From positions 1-64,000 of the forward strand of contig JBBSFE010000014.1 in the NCBI GenBank assembly GCA_038239005.1: a DNA stretch of 64,000 bases, read 5' to 3'. The stretch's first letter is position 1. Every line of letters starts with the position of its first letter. Made by a program: the position numbers and the translations under genes. Shown here one piece after another: positions 35,657 through 44,911 of the stretch. Source of the stretch: DASXHD01 sp038239005. GTDB lineage: Bacteria > Myxococcota_A > Polyangia > Polyangiales > Polyangiaceae. Below the pieces are notes generated by a model, which had not been told where the DNA came from, did no database searches, and was given only the letters and a program-made list of their open reading frames with translations.

Positions 35657-36805
35657 TCACGCCGAGACGAGAACGATCTTGGTCACTTCGGGCGGCGCCC
35701 CGAGGCGCGCGGGAGGGCCCACCACACCGAAGCCGCGATTCACCCAGAGTGAAGTCATGCCGACCTCGTAACGACCCGCGACGTACTTCATCACGAGATC
35801 GGCTGGACGAAATCCCGGATTGAACTGACCGCCGTGCGTGTGGCCGCTGAGCTGCAGCGCGACGCGCCCCGCCCAGAGATCGATCGACTGTGGTTGATGC
35901 GAGAGCAAGATGCGCGGGCGATCGTCGGGCACCGCCGACATCGCGCGATCGAGTCGAGGGCCGGCGCCACCGTTGCGGATGCCGTGAAGATCGTCGACGC
36001 CGAGAAGCGCGAAGCCACCACCATCGCCGGCGCGAATCAATCGCCCATCGTTGACGAGCACGTCGATGCCGGCCGCACGGAGACCCTGCGTGACGGCTTC
36101 CGCTCCCGTGTAGTGATCGTGATTTCCCAAAATCGCGTAGACGCCATCCCGCGCGCGAATCGTCGCGAGTGCGCGCGCGGCTTGCGGAATGAAGCGCGGA
36201 TCGAAGTCGAGCATGTCGCCGGTGATGACGACGAGATCGCCTTTCGCGCGCGCGAGCTTGTCGAGACCTTCACCGAGCTCGCGATCGCCAACGAGCATGC
36301 CGACGTGGATGTCCGAGATTTGCGTGATCGTGTAACCATCGAGCGCGCGCGGGAGACCGACGATGCGCACGGGTACTTCTTCGACGACGAAGTCGTGGCG
36401 CCCGATGATCGCGCCCCAACCGACCAGCGATCCGGTTGCGCCAACGACGGCGACGCCGCCGACGCGTTCGATCGCGCGCCGCCGCGTCATCTGCTCGGTG
36501 TTCGGTGGAGGCGTGGGTGCAACGGCTTCGAAGCCGCGCGCGAGAAGGCGCACGATCACGAGAGGCAGCGCCGAAAAAAGCACGATGATGAGCTCGCACA
36601 TCACCGCCGCGTAGACGCTGCCCGCAATCGGCGAGTGCGTTGCGTTGGTAACGAGCCGCGCGACTGCGCCGAGCACGACGCACCCGACGAGCACGCCGAT
36701 CACGATGCGCCGATGAGGTCGCAGCTTCGGAAACACATCGAGGAGCCACCGCCCGAGCAGCGTGTGCGTCAGCCCGGAGATCAGGAGGACGACCGCAGTG
36801 ATCAT
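35657..36805 (-). CDS. Membrane-bound metallophosphoesterase
   Basis: The 382-residue protein has three to four N-terminal helices (about residues 1-110), then a calcineurin-like phosphoesterase domain with all metal motifs: ISDIHVG, ITGDMLD, LGNHDHY, SHQPQ and SGHTHGGQ. YkuE-type enzymes of this build act on lipid or nucleotide phosphates. The segment TRRRAIERVGGVAVVGATG before the catalytic domain could be a twin-arginine-like or membrane segment. ATG 36805 was chosen; a GTG at 36823 is also in frame. It lies 17 bases upstream of the TPR-PEGA gene. Confidence 0.92.
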   Translation of the reverse strand: MITAVVLLISGLTHTLLGRWLLDVFPKLRPHRRIVIGVLVGCVVLGAVARLVTNATHSPIAGSVYAAVMCELIIVLFSALPLVIVRLLARGFEAVAPTPPPNTEQMTRRRAIERVGGVAVVGATGSLVGWGAIIGRHDFVVEEVPVRIVGLPRALDGYTITQISDIHVGMLVGDRELGEGLDKLARAKGDLVVITGDMLDFDPRFIPQAARALATIRARDGVYAILGNHDHYTGAEAVTQGLRAAGIDVLVNDGRLIRAGDGGGFALLGVDDLHGIRNGGAGPRLDRAMSAVPDDRPRILLSHQPQSIDLWAGRVALQLSGHTHGGQFNPGFRPADLVMKYVAGRYEVGMTSLWVNRGFGVVGPPARLGAPPEVTKIVLVSA

Positions 36806-36845
36806 GATCGCCCGCGCTTGCACTTAAGCGGTCACCCTAGCAGGC

Positions 36846-37694
36846 TCAAAACCCCACGCAGCGCGGCTGTTGCGCGTCGAGGCGTTTCTTGCACGTACGC
36901 GCGGCCGCGAGCGAATCATCGACGAGAACGAATCGGCGGCCTTCGAGCGCGGCCGCGGCGCCCGTCGTGCCGCTGCCGGCAAAAAAATCGAGGATGGCGT
37001 CGCCTGGCTTCGAGTGAACGCGCACGATGCGGCGCAGAATTCCGAGAGGCTTCTGTGTTGGGTAGCCGGTTTTCTCTCTCCCGCTCGTTGGCACGATCGT
37101 GTGCCACCAAACATCTGTTGGCGTTTTTCCGCGCGCCGCTTTCGCGGGGCCGACGAGGCCGGGCGCCATGTACGGAATGCGATCGATGGCGTCGTACTCG
37201 AACACCCAATCGCTTGCGCTCTTCGTGTACCAGAGGATCGTGTCGTGCTTTTGAGGCCAGCGCCGTTTGCCGCGCCCGCCGTAGTCGTAGGCCCAGATGA
37301 TTTCATTTTGGAATCGGTCGCGACCGAGCATCCGATCGAGCGCGACCTTCACGTAGTGAGCTTCGCGCCAGTCGAGGTGAACGAAGAGCGAGCCGTCGTC
37401 GGTGAGGCATCGGAGTGATGCTTCGATGCGCGGCATCAAGAACGCGAGGTAGTCGTCGAACGTATCCGCGTACGCGCTCGATTCGACGCGCTCGACCTCG
37501 TAGCGCTTGCCGCCGAACCCCTTGCGCTCGCCGGTCGCGGAATGCTTCACGCGAATGCGGTCGCGCTTTTGCGCGCCACCCGTGTTGAACGGAGGGTCGA
37601 TGTAAACGAGGCGTGCGAAGCCGGCCGGTAGCGTCGGGAGGACTTCTGCACAATCGCCGAGGACGATCGTCGAACGCTCGGGGTACGTTCCCAC
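36846..37694 (-). CDS. Orphan DNA methyltransferase (beta-type, N4/N6)
   Basis: The 282-residue protein has DPPF at 33-36 (catalytic motif IV) before the SAM motif FAGSGT at 238-243, the order of beta-class amino-methyltransferases. The recognition region would lie between them (about 60-200, with WAYDYGGRGKRRW). No restriction endonuclease gene lies nearby, so it is an orphan enzyme, possibly regulatory. It may methylate adenine or cytosine N4; the target site cannot be read. Its start is one base away from a divergent DUF3052 gene. Confidence 0.92.
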   Translation of the reverse strand: MGTYPERSTIVLGDCAEVLPTLPAGFARLVYIDPPFNTGGAQKRDRIRVKHSATGERKGFGGKRYEVERVESSAYADTFDDYLAFLMPRIEASLRCLTDDGSLFVHLDWREAHYVKVALDRMLGRDRFQNEIIWAYDYGGRGKRRWPQKHDTILWYTKSASDWVFEYDAIDRIPYMAPGLVGPAKAARGKTPTDVWWHTIVPTSGREKTGYPTQKPLGILRRIVRVHSKPGDAILDFFAGSGTTGAAAALEGRRFVLVDDSLAAARTCKKRLDAQQPRCVGF

Positions 37695-37695
37695 G

Positions 37696-38085
37696 ATGGC
37701 AGGCTACTCGGGGACACCGCTCGCGCAAAAGCTTGGCATCAAACCGGGCGCCGCGGTGACGCTCATCGGCGCGCCACGCGCCTTCCCGCTCGTCAAACGC
37801 GCGGGTAAAGCGCCGTACGACGTCGCGCTCGTATTTCCGCCCTCACGCGCCTCGCTCAAGAAAATGTTCGTCGATGCGACCAAGCTCATGACCGAAGCGG
37901 GCGGCATTTGGATCGCGTGGCCGAAAAAATCTTCCGGCGTCGTCACGGACGTGACCGAAAACGCGCTCCGCGAAGTCATCTTGCCCACAGGCTGGGTCGA
38001 CAACAAAGTCTGCGCCATCGACGAAACCTACAGCGGGCTCAGGTTCGTGAAGCGGCTCGAGCACCGAAAAATCAAAAAGCCTTGA
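37696..38085 (+). CDS. DUF3052 family protein
   Basis: The 129-residue protein matches DUF3052 in length and pattern: LGIKPGAAVTLIGAP at the start, PYDVALVFPPSRASLKKMF, IWIAWPKKSSGV and the end segment GLRFVKRLEHRK. Function is unknown for the family. The ATG begins one base after the divergent methyltransferase start, so both promoters must lie inside the neighbouring coding region. It leads into the AddB-like gene 44 bases downstream. Confidence 0.85.
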   Translation: MAGYSGTPLAQKLGIKPGAAVTLIGAPRAFPLVKRAGKAPYDVALVFPPSRASLKKMFVDATKLMTEAGGIWIAWPKKSSGVVTDVTENALREVILPTGWVDNKVCAIDETYSGLRFVKRLEHRKIKKP

Positions 38086-38129
38086 GGAGTGAGCCGCGCA
38101 TTGCCGCGGGTCGGGCGACGAAGTACGCC

Positions 38130-41100
38130 ATGGGCTCCATGTCTCTCGCCCTCGTGGCCTCTGCCTCGGCCGAAGCGCGCCTTGCGCGCGTGCGGCAGTT
38201 CCTCACAGATCGCGGGCGCGCGGCCGACATCGTTCTCGTTGGCACGACCAAAGACGCGCTCGCCGACGTTACACGCGCGGCTGCGGCCGAAGGGGGCGCG
38301 ATCTTTGGGTGGCAGCGTGTGACGTTTGCACGCCTTGCCGGAACGCTCGCCGCGCCAGCGCTCGCAGCGCGTGGGCTCGTCGCGGTGGGAGCGCTCGGTG
38401 TCGAGGCATCGTGTGCGCGGCTCGTGCATCGCGCGAAGCAAGCGGGTGAGCTCGAGCGGCTCGCGCCGATCGCGGAGTTTCCGGGTTTGCCGCGCGCGCT
38501 CGCACGAACGATCGAAGAGGTGCGGCTCGCGAACATGGATACGGCGCTTCTCGCGGGAACGAAGGAAGGCGTGGATGCCGCGCGGCTCGTCGGTCCGTTC
38601 GTTGCGCTCCTCGAAGAAGCGAAGCTCGCCGATCGCGCTGCTGTGCTCCAAGCCGCGCTCGAGCGCGCGCGTGATCCTGCGCCGCATGCGCTCCTCGATC
38701 GACCGACCGTGCTCATCGATGTCTCGCTGGAGTCGGAGCTTCACGCGGAGCTGCTCGCCGCGATTGTCGCACGCTCTCCCGAAGCGCTCGTGACGACACC
38801 CGCGGGCGACGACGTCACGCTCGCGCGCGTTCGCAAGCTCGGCACGATCGAGATGCTTGCGTCGACCGTGGCGCCCGCGGCGATTCAAGAGCAGCTCTTC
38901 GTGCAGCGCTCCGACATGCGCGCGCCCGAGGGAGCGCTCACGATGTTTTCGGCGCCAGGCGAAAATCGCGAATGCGTGGAAATTGCACGCATCGTCCGCG
39001 CCGAAGCCGACGCGGGCACGCGCTTCGATCGCATGGCCGTTCTCCTCCGGACGCCAAGCCGGTATCGCGCGCACCTCGAAGAAGCGCTTCGTCGCGCGGG
39101 AATTCCGGCCCATTTCGCGCGTGGCACGGCGCGGCCCGATGCGGCTGGGCGAGCGCTGCTCGCGCTTCTTTCGTGCAAGCTCGAAGAGCTCTCGGCGATG
39201 CGCTTCGCCGAGTACATGTCGCTCGGCGAAATTCCTCAGGCCCAAGTCGATGGCGCGCCTCCGCCTGCGCCCGAGCGCGCCGATCGGTGGGTTCCGCCCG
39301 ATGCCGAAGTCGTGGGCGATGCCATCGGCCTCGCGTCGTTCGATGCGGACGAAGACGAAGATACGCCGCCCGAAGGCGAGCCCGCCGAGAACGCGTCGGT
39401 CGTGCACGGCACGCTTCGCGCGCCGCGGCTTTGGGAGAAGATGCTCGTCGACGCAGCCGTCATCAAACAACGTTCGCGTTGGGTGCGTCGGCTCGATGGG
39501 CTCGAGCACGAGATGAAGGACGACCTCGCGCAAGCAAACCGACTCGGCGAGGACAATCGCGTCAAAGGCATCGAGCACGATCTCGAAGCGCTCGCGAGCT
39601 TGCGGCAGTTTGCGTTGCCGGTTCTCGCAGAGCTCGAGGCGCTTCCTGCAGAAGCCACGTGGGGCGAGTGGATCGACGTGCTCCAAGCGCTCGCGAGCCG
39701 CGCTCTTCGAAGCCCGACGCGTGTGCAATCCGTGCTCGCCGAGCTCGAGCCGATGAAAGAGGTCGGGCCGATCGATCTGCGCGAAGTTCGGTTGGTGCTC
39801 GAGCAGCGGCTCACGGACGTGATCGAGCCGCCGAGCAAGTCGCGCAACGGCAAGCTCTACGTGGCGACGCCAGATGAAGCGCGCGGCATGGCGTTCGACG
39901 TCGTGTTCGCGCCGGGCCTCGCGGAAAAAATGTTTCCGCAAAAAGTGATCGAGGATCCGATTCTTCCGGATGCCGCGCGCGTTGGCACGCCCCTGAAGAA
40001 GAACGACGAGCGCGCGATCTCGGAGCGCCTGGCGCTTCGCTTGTGTGTTGGCGCGGCGACGCGGCGTTTGGTGGCGAGCTATCCGCGCCTCGACGTCGAG
40101 CAGGCAAGGCCACGAACGCCCTCATTTTACGCTCTAGAATTGCTTCGCGCAGCCGAAGGCGTCCTTCCGGGCTTCGACGATCTCGCGCGCCGCGCATCGA
40201 CCACGAACGTTCGCATCGGTTGGCCTGCCCCACTCCACGCGACCGACGCCATCGACGAAGCAGAATACGATCTCGCCATTCTCGAGCGCGTGCTCCAGCG
40301 ACCCGCAGCAGAAACGGTCGGCGCTGCGCGCTACTTGCTCATGGCGAACCCGCATCTCGGGCGCGCATTGCGATTTCGCGCCGAGCGATGGAACAACCTC
40401 CGCTGGTATCACTCCGACGGTTTCGTGCACCCAAGCGAGGCGGCGCACGCCGCGCTACGCGCCCACGACATTTCCGCGCGCTCGTTTTCGCCAACAGCAC
40501 TTCAGAATTTCGCGGCCTGTCCATATCGGTTTCTCCTTCAAGCCGTGCATCGCCTTGCTCCCCGAGAAGAGCCCGCGCCGCTCGAGGATCTGAACCCGCT
40601 CCAAAAGGGCTCGATGATGCACGAGGCGCAATTCGAGACGCTCACGAAGCTCCGCGAGGCCAAGCTCTTGCCGGTCACGCCCGCGAATTTGCGCGAGGCG
40701 CGCACCGTGCTCGACAGCGCAACGGCCGCAGTCGCAGCGAAGTACGCCGACGATTTGAACCCCGCGATCCCGCGCGTGTGGGACGACGGCATCGCGCGCA
40801 TCCGCGCCGACTTGGCCGAGTGGCTCCGCCGCATGGCGAACGACGACAACGAGCACGGCTGGACGCCTGCACAATTCGAGCTGAGCTTCGGCCTCCGCGA
40901 GCACCGCTCGCAACAAGACGCACGCAGCACCGAAGACCCAATCGCGCTCGAGTGCGGCATCAAGCTTCGTGGTTCGATCGATCTCGTCGAGCGCCGCGAG
41001 CGCGACGGCATGCTGCGCGCGACCGATCACAAATCCGGAAAAGTGCGCGCCGACGAATCGACCGTGATTGGCGGCGGCAAAACGCTGCAGCCGGTTCTCT

Positions 41101-41411
41101 ACGCGCTCGCCATCGAGAAGCTCTTCGGCGGCGCACCCGTGTGGGGCGGTCGCCTCTATTACTGCACGTCTGCCGGTGACTACACATCGGTGCCCATCCC
41201 GCTCGATACACGCGCACGCGAGGAAGCGAAGATCGTCGCCGACACCGTGCACGACGCCATCGAGCGCGGCTTCTTGCCTGCGGCCCCAGCCAAAGGCGAA
41301 TGCCAGTGGTGCGACTACCAGCGCATCTGCGGGCCGTACGAAGAGACGCGCACTGCACGAAAACCAGTCGATGGTCTCATTCCGCTCTCACGACTTCGGG
41401 AGCGCGACTAA
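38130..41411 (+). CDS. AddB-like nuclease/helicase-fold recombination subunit
   Basis: The 1093-residue protein is a PD-(D/E)XK-type nuclease subunit of AddAB. The C-terminal nuclease shows GSIDLVERR and, after a gap, ATDHKSGK with the Asp-x-Lys. Iron-sulfur Cys residues appear at FAACPYRF and at CQWCDYQRIC near the end, which matches the Cys spacing of AddB. The N-terminal half is helicase-like but lacks an obvious Walker A, as in AddB. ATG 38130 or 38139 is the start; the frame upstream is open over the DUF3052 gene and is ignored. It works with the next gene in double-strand-break repair. Confidence 0.85.
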   Translation: MGSMSLALVASASAEARLARVRQFLTDRGRAADIVLVGTTKDALADVTRAAAAEGGAIFGWQRVTFARLAGTLAAPALAARGLVAVGALGVEASCARLVHRAKQAGELERLAPIAEFPGLPRALARTIEEVRLANMDTALLAGTKEGVDAARLVGPFVALLEEAKLADRAAVLQAALERARDPAPHALLDRPTVLIDVSLESELHAELLAAIVARSPEALVTTPAGDDVTLARVRKLGTIEMLASTVAPAAIQEQLFVQRSDMRAPEGALTMFSAPGENRECVEIARIVRAEADAGTRFDRMAVLLRTPSRYRAHLEEALRRAGIPAHFARGTARPDAAGRALLALLSCKLEELSAMRFAEYMSLGEIPQAQVDGAPPPAPERADRWVPPDAEVVGDAIGLASFDADEDEDTPPEGEPAENASVVHGTLRAPRLWEKMLVDAAVIKQRSRWVRRLDGLEHEMKDDLAQANRLGEDNRVKGIEHDLEALASLRQFALPVLAELEALPAEATWGEWIDVLQALASRALRSPTRVQSVLAELEPMKEVGPIDLREVRLVLEQRLTDVIEPPSKSRNGKLYVATPDEARGMAFDVVFAPGLAEKMFPQKVIEDPILPDAARVGTPLKKNDERAISERLALRLCVGAATRRLVASYPRLDVEQARPRTPSFYALELLRAAEGVLPGFDDLARRASTTNVRIGWPAPLHATDAIDEAEYDLAILERVLQRPAAETVGAARYLLMANPHLGRALRFRAERWNNLRWYHSDGFVHPSEAAHAALRAHDISARSFSPTALQNFAACPYRFLLQAVHRLAPREEPAPLEDLNPLQKGSMMHEAQFETLTKLREAKLLPVTPANLREARTVLDSATAAVAAKYADDLNPAIPRVWDDGIARIRADLAEWLRRMANDDNEHGWTPAQFELSFGLREHRSQQDARSTEDPIALECGIKLRGSIDLVERRERDGMLRATDHKSGKVRADESTVIGGGKTLQPVLYALAIEKLFGGAPVWGGRLYYCTSAGDYTSVPIPLDTRAREEAKIVADTVHDAIERGFLPAAPAKGECQWCDYQRICGPYEETRTARKPVDGLIPLSRLRERD

Positions 41412-41443
41412 ATGCAGCTGTCACTCGATTGGGCTTTGGAGTG

Positions 41444-44400
41444 ATGCAGAATCTCGTCGATCGCCCCGCGCGCGAAGCCATTCGCAACGATCTCGATGCC
41501 ACGCTCGTGGTCGAGGCCGCCGCAGGTACGGGCAAGACGACCGAGCTCGTCGCGCGCGTGCTCGCGCTTCTCACATCGGGCAAGGCAACGCTCGCGTCGA
41601 CCGTGGCGGTGACGTTCACGGAAAAAGCCGCGGGCGAAATGAAGCTTAGGCTTCGGACAGAAATCGAGCGCGCGCGCGAAAAAGCGACCGACGACGTACG
41701 CGCTCGTCTCGACCGCGCCATCTCCGAGCTCGAGGCCGCACACATCGGAACGATTCACGCGTTCTGCGCCGAGCTCCTGCGCGAGCGCCCGGTCGAAGCG
41801 CGCGTCGACCCGCTCTTCATGGCCGCAGACGAAGCGACGCAAGAGCGCCTCTTCGACGAAGCCTTCGAGCGTTTCTTCCAGCGCGAGCTCGAGACGCCAT
41901 CGGAAGCCGTGCGCCGCATGCTCCGCAAACGCTACCGCGATCGCGAATCGGGCGGTCCGCGCAACTTGCTTCGGCGCGTGGGCCTTCAGCTGGTCGAGCA
42001 GCGCGATTTCGCGTACGCGTGGCGTCGCGATCCGTTCGATCGCAAGCGCGAGCTCGACGCCATCGTCGACCGCCTCCGCGAGCTCTCGAAATATTTCGAC
42101 TCCGCGCTCGACCGCACGACGTGGCTCGCGATGAACCTCCGCGACATCAAGAGCTTCGTCTACGAGCTCGATCGCCGCGAACAAATCTCCGGCGAACGCG
42201 ACTTCGACGGCCTCGAAGAAGAGCTCCGCACGCTGTCGCGCGTGCGCACGTGGAAGTACGTCGGCGGGCCGCGGCAATTCTCGAAGAACGTCTCGAAGCA
42301 AACCGTGATCGACGACCGCGACGCGGTGCGGACCGATCTCGAGAGCGTATTGCAACGCGCCGAGGCCGATCTTGCCGCGTGTTTGCACCACGATCTCCAA
42401 GAGCTCGTCACGCAATATGGCGCGGTGAAGCGCAAGCTCGGCAAGCTCGACTTTCTCGATCTCTTGCTCGAAACGCGCGACATGCTCGTGTCGAACCCAT
42501 CGACGCGCGCCGAGCTCCAAGCGCGGTTCACGCACGTCCTCGTCGACGAATTCCAGGATACCGATCCGCTCCAGGCCGAAATTCTCCTTCTGCTTTGCTC
42601 GGACGACCCAGCCGAGCGAAGCGCAACGAAGGTTCGCGTCTCGCCGGGCAAGCTCTTCGTCGTGGGCGATCCGAAGCAATCGATTTACCGATTTCGCCGC
42701 GCCGACGTGATGCTCTACGAGCGTGTGAAGAGGCAGCTCGTCGCGCAGGGCGCGCGCCTTCTGCATTTGCAAACGAGCTTCCGAAGCGTGCCCGCGTTGC
42801 AGAGTGCGATCAACGCGTCGTTCGCGCCGCGCATGCAAGGCAGCGAGGACGGCTCTCAAGCGGAGTACGTCGCGCTCGAAAAACACCGGGAGGACCCAGC
42901 CGATCGCCCGTCGCTCATCGCGCTTCCCGTGCCGCGGCCCTATTCCGACAAGTCGGGAAAGATCACCGCGTGGCAAGTGAGCGAGTCGCTCCCCGATGCG
43001 TGCGCCGCATTCGTCGACTGGCTGATTCGCGAGAGCAACTGGACGATCGAGGAGCGCGGCCAGAAAGTGCGCATCGAGGCGCGTCACGTGTGCCTCCTCT
43101 TTCGGCGCTTCGTCAGCTTCGGCGATGACGTCACACGCGGATACGTGCGTGCGCTCGAGCAGCGGCGCGTTCCGCACGTGCTCGTCGGTGGTCGCTCGTT
43201 TTACAAACGCGAAGAAGTCGTCGCGCTTCGGAACGCGCTCTCGGCCATCGAGTGGCCCGACGACGAGCTCTCGGTGTTCGCGACGATGCGCGGCCCGCTG
43301 TTCGCCATCGCCGACGACTCGCTCCTCGTCTATCGCACGCGCCACAAAGCTCTCCGCCCGACGCGCATCCCAGACGACCTCGACGAAATCACGAAGCCCA
43401 TCGCCGAAGCGCTCGGGATCTTGCGCGAGCTTCACAAGCGTCGCAATCGCCGCGCGATCGCAGACACCATCGCCGAGCTTCTCGAGCGCACGCGAGCTCA
43501 CGCGGGCATCGCCATCTGGCCGACGGGCGAGCAAGCACTCGCAAACTTGCTCCGCATGCTCGACGACGCACGCCGCTTCGAAGCCGCAGGCGCAACCAGC
43601 TTTCGCGCGTTCGTGCGCCACCTCGAAGACGAAGAAGATCGCGGTGGCGGCGCCGAAGCGCCCGTCGTCGAAGAGGGCACCGAAGGCGTCCGCATCATGA
43701 CGGTCCACAAGGCCAAGGGCCTCGAGTTTCCGATCGTGATTCTCGTCGACCCGTCGTGCTCGCTCTCCGCAACCAAACCTTCGCGCTACATCGACCCGGA
43801 CAAAAAACTTTGGGCAACGACGCTCGAAGGATGCACGCCCATCGAGCTCCTCGAGCGCCGCGAAATCGTCTTGCGCCACGACGAAGAAGAAGCCGTGCGC
43901 CTCACGTACGTCGCCGCGACGCGCGCTCGCGACATGCTCGTCGTGCCCGTGGTGGGCGATGAAGGGATCGACGCAGGCTGGTGGCTCTCACCGCTTGCGC
44001 CTGCCGTGTATCCACGGCCCGAAGATTGGCGCGCGACGCATCTCGCGCCCGGATGCCCGGCGTTCGGTGATGACTCGGTGCTCGAACGCCCGCAAAAAAC
44101 CGAGCGCGACAAGCGCAGCGCCGTGCGGCCGGGTTTGCACCTTCCGCAAGCAGGAACGCACACGGTCGTCTGGTGGGACCCTCGCGCGCTCAAGCTTCGC
44201 GCGGATCAAGACGCCGGGCTCCGGCAGCAGCGCATTCTCGCGGTCGACGAAAAAGAAGGTCACGACGCCGAGAGCGAACGCGAGCACGACGCCTGGCAAA
44301 GCAAACGCAAGGTGAGCATCGAACGCGGAAGCACGCCCACCCATCGCGTCGAGATCGTCACGGCGCGAAGCAAGCTCGGCGGCCCGACGTCTCTCTTGCC

Positions 44401-44869
44401 GGTCGCCGTTCATCGGACGGACGTCGAGCGTGCCGGCCGTCCGCGCGGAAAATCATTTGGTGTTTTGGTGCACGCCGTTCTCGCCGAAGTCGCACTCGAC
44501 GCAAACGCGGACGTCGTCGCAGATGCAGCACGTTCGGCCGGCCGCATGCTCGGCGCGAGCGACAAAGACGTGAAGCACGCAACGGTCGCAACGATCGCCG
44601 CGCTCGCGCATCCGATCATGCGCGAAGCCGCGCGTTCCGAGCATCGTCGCGAGTCGCCGATTTTGCTGCGCGAGCCCGATGGTCTCCTCGTCGAAGGCGT
44701 GCTCGACCTCGCGTTTCGCCGCGACACCACGTGGATCGTCGTCGACTTCAAGACCGACCACGAGCTCTCCGAAGCCAAAGCCGCATACGAAGCGCAAGTG
44801 CGCCTCTATGCGCGCGCCGTCTCCGAAGCGACGGGCCTCGCCGCTGAAGGCGCGCTTTTGCTCGTGTAG
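41444..44869 (+). CDS. AddA-like UvrD/Rep helicase-nuclease
   Basis: The 1141-residue protein has superfamily 1 helicase motifs: Walker A AAAGTGKTTELV near residue 25, VDEFQDTDPLQ, GDPKQSIYRFR and TVHKAKGLEFP. Its C-terminus carries a RecB-type nuclease (VLDLAFRRDTTWIVVDFKTD). The size and domain order match AddA. It pairs with the upstream AddB-like gene, 33 bases away, to process DNA ends before homologous recombination. ATG 41444 was chosen; a GTG lies one codon upstream. Confidence 0.9.
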   Translation: MQNLVDRPAREAIRNDLDATLVVEAAAGTGKTTELVARVLALLTSGKATLASTVAVTFTEKAAGEMKLRLRTEIERAREKATDDVRARLDRAISELEAAHIGTIHAFCAELLRERPVEARVDPLFMAADEATQERLFDEAFERFFQRELETPSEAVRRMLRKRYRDRESGGPRNLLRRVGLQLVEQRDFAYAWRRDPFDRKRELDAIVDRLRELSKYFDSALDRTTWLAMNLRDIKSFVYELDRREQISGERDFDGLEEELRTLSRVRTWKYVGGPRQFSKNVSKQTVIDDRDAVRTDLESVLQRAEADLAACLHHDLQELVTQYGAVKRKLGKLDFLDLLLETRDMLVSNPSTRAELQARFTHVLVDEFQDTDPLQAEILLLLCSDDPAERSATKVRVSPGKLFVVGDPKQSIYRFRRADVMLYERVKRQLVAQGARLLHLQTSFRSVPALQSAINASFAPRMQGSEDGSQAEYVALEKHREDPADRPSLIALPVPRPYSDKSGKITAWQVSESLPDACAAFVDWLIRESNWTIEERGQKVRIEARHVCLLFRRFVSFGDDVTRGYVRALEQRRVPHVLVGGRSFYKREEVVALRNALSAIEWPDDELSVFATMRGPLFAIADDSLLVYRTRHKALRPTRIPDDLDEITKPIAEALGILRELHKRRNRRAIADTIAELLERTRAHAGIAIWPTGEQALANLLRMLDDARRFEAAGATSFRAFVRHLEDEEDRGGGAEAPVVEEGTEGVRIMTVHKAKGLEFPIVILVDPSCSLSATKPSRYIDPDKKLWATTLEGCTPIELLERREIVLRHDEEEAVRLTYVAATRARDMLVVPVVGDEGIDAGWWLSPLAPAVYPRPEDWRATHLAPGCPAFGDDSVLERPQKTERDKRSAVRPGLHLPQAGTHTVVWWDPRALKLRADQDAGLRQQRILAVDEKEGHDAESEREHDAWQSKRKVSIERGSTPTHRVEIVTARSKLGGPTSLLPVAVHRTDVERAGRPRGKSFGVLVHAVLAEVALDANADVVADAARSAGRMLGASDKDVKHATVATIAALAHPIMREAARSEHRRESPILLREPDGLLVEGVLDLAFRRDTTWIVVDFKTDHELSEAKAAYEAQVRLYARAVSEATGLAAEGALLLV

Positions 44870-44911
44870 TGTCGGAGGGGAGATTGTGAGGCGTGCTCCG
44901 TACGTAGGCGC

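Noticed and set aside
41412..41444. Ten-codon frame encoding MQLSLDWALE between addB and addA, coupled by TGATG
   Set aside because: QLSLDW recalls a clamp-binding motif, but the frame is too short to support and has no ribosome-binding site of its own.
41408..43879. 823-codon open frame antisense to addA
   Set aside because: It has Arg/His/Glu-rich shadow composition with no motifs, lies wholly inside the well-supported AddA-like gene, and follows from codon bias in GC-rich DNA.
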